This document shows positions 61,401 through 64,000 of a stretch of 64,000 nt of DNA, piece by piece (the stretch's first letter is position 1; every line of letters starts with the position of its first letter). This DNA comes from Clusia tigrina (taxonomy: Eukaryota > Arthropoda > Insecta > Diptera > Clusiidae), in contig CAKKTE020000328.1 of NCBI GenBank assembly GCA_920105625.2, forward strand, positions 1,550,001 through 1,614,000, read 5' to 3'. Under the pieces are notes generated by a model. The model saw only the letters and a list, made by a program, of their open reading frames with translations, did no database searches and had not been told where the DNA came from. A program made the translations under genes and the position numbers.

Positions 61401-61680
61401 CTCCAGTAAAAAGTTACAAGCATATGTATGCTGCAAACTTTGATAGGTGTAGGACGTACCGTATAGAAGTTAGGCCCATTTGAAGTTTTATCAGTGTTTG
61501 ATTTGGGACTCAAGGGTAGCATAGCTTTGACCGATAGCTTAAATTGGCAAGAGGCTCGAGTACTTTATTGTTACAAAATTTCAAGGTTTTATGACGCTCC
61601 AGTAAAAAGTTACAAGCATTTGTATGTTGCAAACTTTGATAGGTATAGGGCGTACCGTATAGAAGTTAGGGCCATTTGAA
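58411..61680 (+). repeat. HOR domain G, continuing copies
   Basis: It repeats the domain G markers. The monomer with TTTCATTTGGGACTC, GCATATCTTTGAG and AAATTTACAAG occurs at 55419, 57183, 59338 and 61298, giving distances of 1764, 2155 and 1960 bp (9, 11 less 1 bp, and 10 monomers). The last part from about 60100 has more private changes (TTGCTCACTTTGATAAGCG, GCATAGGTTTGAACG). An open frame of 61 codons appears in each copy of this monomer and is discounted as a by-product. Confidence 0.83.
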
Positions 61681-62004
61681 GTTTTCTCAGTGTTTCATTT
61701 CGGACTCAAGGGTATCATAGCTTTGAGCGATAGCTTAAATTGACAAGAGGCTCGAGTACTTTATTGTTACAAAATTTCAAGGTCTTATGACGCTCCAGTA
61801 AAAAGTTACAAGCATTTGTATGTTGCAAACTTTGATAGGTGTAGGACGTACCGTATAGAAGTTAGGGCCATTTGAAGTTTTATCAGTGTTTGATTTGGGA
61901 CTCAAGGGTAGCATATCTTTGAGCGGTGGCTTAAATTGACAAGAGGCTCGAGTACTTTATTGTTACAAAATTTCAAGGTTTTATGACGCTCCAGTAAAAA
62001 GTTA
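61681..62004 (+). repeat. Junction between domain G and the distant duplicate
   Basis: One to two monomers with TTTCATTTCGGACTC, GGTATCATAGC and then GCATATCTTTGAGCGGTGG. The order of markers matches 35830-36150 better than 39740-40060. So the copy at the end of the window may have its left junction here, or may derive from a domain E unit of the 36-kb type. Confidence 0.65.
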
Positions 62005-64000
62005 CAAGCAATTGTATATTGCAAATTTTGATAGGTGTAGGACGTACCGTATAGAAGTTAGGGCCATTTGAAGTTTTATCGGTCTTTGATTTGGGACTCA
62101 AGGGTAGCATAGCTTTGAGCGATGGCTTAAATTGACAAGAGGCTCGAGTACTTTATTGTTACAAAATTTCAAGGTTTTATGACGCTCCAGTAAAAATTTA
62201 CAAGCATTTGTATGTTGCAAACTTTGATAGGTGTAGGACGTACCATATAGAAGTAAGGGCCATTTGAAGTTTTATCAGTGTTTGATTTGGGACTCAAGGG
62301 TAGCATAGCTTTGAGCGATAACTTAAATTGACAAGAGGCTCGAGTACCTTATTGTTACAAAATTTCAAGGTTTTATGACGCCCCAGGAAAAAGTTACAAA
62401 CATTTGTATGTTGCAAACTTTGATAGGTGTAGGACATACCGTATAGAAGTTTGGGCCATTTGAAGTTTTCTCAGTGTTTGATTTGGGACTCAAGGGTAGC
62501 ATAGCTTTGAGCGATAGCTTAAATTGACAAGAGGCTCCAGTACTTTATTGTTACAAAATTTCAAGGTTTTATGACGCTCCAGTAAAAAGTTACAAGCATT
62601 TGTATGTTGCAAACTTTGATAGGTGTAGGGCGTACCGTAAAGAAGTTAGGGCCATTTGAGGTTTTCTCAGTGTTTCATTGGGACTCAAGGGTAGCATAGC
62701 TTTGAGCGACAGCTTAAATTGACAAGAGGCTCGAGTTCTTTATTGTTACAAAATTTCAAGTTTTTATGACGCTCCAGTAAAAAGTTAGAAGCATTTGTAT
62801 GTTGCAAATTTTGATAGGTGTAGGACGTACCGTATAGAAGTTAGGGCCATTTGAAATTTTATCGGTGTTTGATTTGGGACTCAAGGGTAGCATAGCTTTG
62901 AGCGATAACTTAAATTGACAAGAGGCCCGAGTACTTTATTGTTACAAAATTTGAAGGTTTTATGACGCTCCAGTAAAAAGGTACAAGCATTTGTATGCTG
63001 CAAACTTTGATAGGTGTAGGACGTACCATATAGAAGTTAGGGCCATTTGAAGTTTTATGAGTGTTTGATTTGGGACTCAAGGGTAGCATAACTATGAGCG
63101 ATAACTTAAATTGACAAAATGCTCGAGTACTATACTGTTAAAAAATTTCAAGGTTTTCTGACGCTCCAATAAAAAGTTACAAGCATTTGTATGTTGCAAA
63201 CTTTGATAGGTGTAGGACGTACCGTATAGAAGTTAGGGCCATTTGAAGTTTTATAAGTGTTTGATTTGGGACTCAAGGGTAGCATAGCTTTGAGCGATAG
63301 CTTAAATTGACAAGAGGCTCAAGTACTTTATTATTACAAATTTTCAAGATTTTATGACCTTAAAGTAAAAAGTTACAAGCATTTGTATGTTGCAAAATTT
63401 GATAGGTGTAGGACGTACCGTAAAGAAGTTGGAGCCATTTGAAGTTTTATCAGTGTTTGATTTGGGGCTCAAGGGTGCCATAGCTTTGAGCGATAGCTTA
63501 AATTGACAAGAGGCTCGAGTACTTTATTGTTACAACATTTCAAGGTCTTATGAAGCTCCAGTAAAAAGTTACAAGCATTTGTATGTTGCAAACTTTGATA
63601 GGTGTAGGACGTACCGCATAGAATTTAGGGCCATTTGAAGTTTTATCATTGTTTGATTTGGGACTCGAGGGTAGCATAGCTTTGAGCGATGGCTTAAATT
63701 GACAAGAGGCTCGAGTACTTTATTGTTACAAAATTTCAAGGTTTTATGACGCTCCAGTAAAAATTTACAAGCATTTGTATGTTGCAAACTTTGATAGGTG
63801 TAGGACGTACCATATAGAAGTAAGCGCCATTTGAAGTTTTATCACTGTTTGATTTTGGACTCAAGGGTAGCATAGCTTTGAGCGATAACTTAAATTGACA
63901 AGAGGCTCGAGTACCTTATTGTTACAAAATTTCAAGGTTTTATGACGCCCCAGTAAAAAGTTACAAGCATTTGTATGTTGCAAACTTTGATAGGTGTAGG
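62005..64000 (+). repeat. Distant near-copy of the 40.1-42.4 kb segment
   Basis: It carries the same ordered set of rare markers as 40061-42440: CAAGCAATTG at 62005, GTACCTTATTG with ACGCCCCAG, GTTTCATTGGGACTC at 62675, AGCATAACTATGAGC at 63085, ACTATACTG at 63129, CTTAAA at 63359, and GCATAGAATTTAGGG at about 63617. The distance is 21944 bp, falling to 21552 bp after the site where two monomers (392 bp) present at about 41600-42000 are absent. A few private changes (CCAGGAAAAAG, ACAACATTTC, GAAGCTCC) show it is not an exact copy. It runs off the end of the window. Confidence 0.86.

Larger units (their letters stand above)
1..64000 (+). repeat. Satellite DNA array, 196-bp monomer, about 330 copies
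   Basis: A single AT-rich sequence recurs head to tail without interruption from the first to the last base. The commonest spacing between equivalent bases is exactly 196 bp, and the consensus monomer has 73 G or C in 196 bases. Fixed landmarks in each full monomer, in order, are GGGACTCAAGGGTAGCAT, GAGCGATAGCTTAAATTGAC, AGGCTCGAGTAC, TTATGACGCTCCAGTAAAAAG, GCATTTGTATGTTGC and AAGTTAGGGCCATTTGAAG. Neighbouring copies differ by a few substitutions, while copies several kilobases apart can be identical, which defines higher-order repeats. All copies point the same way. No stretch over 300 bases departs from the repeat, so there is no gene, transposon or RNA gene to annotate between the repeats. 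A monomer near nucleosome spacing is typical of centromeric or heterochromatic satellites. The specific family and chromosomal location are not known to me. Confidence 0.99.

Noticed and set aside
55419..61679. Repeated 61-codon open frames on the plus strand with near-identical proteins at 55419, 57183, 59338, 61298 and 61494
   Set aside because: They recur because the DNA repeats. The 196-bp monomer changes frame at each step, most monomers have a stop in this frame, and there is no sign of selection on the protein sequence.
1..64000. CRISPR array
   Set aside because: There are no short repeats separated by unique spacers. The whole 196-bp unit is repeated, and no cas genes are present.
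1..64000. CENP-B box like that of alpha satellite
   Set aside because: I looked for TTCG followed by A and CGGG at the required spacing on both strands. Some copies have ACTTCGATAGG, but none fits the rest of the motif. The monomer also does not resemble the 171-bp alpha satellite.
1..64000. Telomeric repeats, rDNA spacer, tRNA-derived or 5S-derived tandem repeat
   Set aside because: No TTTAGGG or TTAGGG runs, no recognisable rRNA sequence, and no A and B box pair of a tRNA promoter were seen in the monomer.
1..64000. Transposon-derived tandem repeat (terminal repeats, target-site duplications)
   Set aside because: No inverted or long terminal repeats and no coding remnants of an integrase, reverse transcriptase or transposase are present in either strand of the monomer.

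Overview
The whole 64-kb window is one uninterrupted tandem array of a satellite DNA with a 196-bp monomer. I estimate about 330 head-to-tail copies in one orientation. I find no credible protein gene, RNA gene, transposon, CRISPR array or single-copy sequence. The consensus monomer is about 37% G+C. Written from its GTGTTTGATT start, position 1 of the window is monomer base 32, the first full monomer begins at 166, and the window ends inside a monomer that begins at 63845. Both ends are cut within the array, so its true length is unknown.

The organism is most likely a plant, probably a eudicot. The reasons are the nucleosome-scale monomer, the AT-rich composition, and a motif (AAGTTAGGGCCATTTGAAG and the variant AAGTTATGGCCATTTGAAG). 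That motif resembles, from memory, a stretch of the soybean centromeric satellite CentGm and related plant satellites. This is an inference, not a sequence match, and I do not recognise the satellite by name.

The interest lies in the higher-order repeat (HOR) organisation. Inherited indels and base-substitution markers show a mosaic of homogenisation domains. (A) 1-5.3 kb has a 4322-bp unit and part of its copy. (B) 5.3-20.3 kb has repeat distances of 3952, 3332 and 3498 bp. A divergent transition lies at 20.3-21.2 kb. (D) 21.2-34.9 kb has five successive units of 2734, 2930, 2738, 2150 and 3124 bp. (E) 34.9-40.1 kb has units of 2151 and 1759 bp. (F) 40.1-54.5 kb includes a 588-bp trimer repeated three times, then units of 2939, 2351 and 2351 bp. 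(G) 54.5-61.7 kb has distances of 1764, 2155 and 1960 bp. (H) 62.0-64.0 kb is a near-copy of the segment at 40.1-42.4 kb, 21,944 bp away. Every distance I checked equals a whole number of 196-bp monomers plus the sum of the small indels in that interval. This is what in-register unequal exchange or segmental amplification produces.

The monomer itself contains a degenerate internal repeat with a 56-bp step, so it probably grew from a shorter unit. All five CpG sites of the consensus have TpG or CpA variants in the array, as expected of methylated satellite DNA. Open reading frames of 61-81 codons occur on both strands but are by-products of the repeat. A centromeric role is plausible but cannot be shown from sequence alone.
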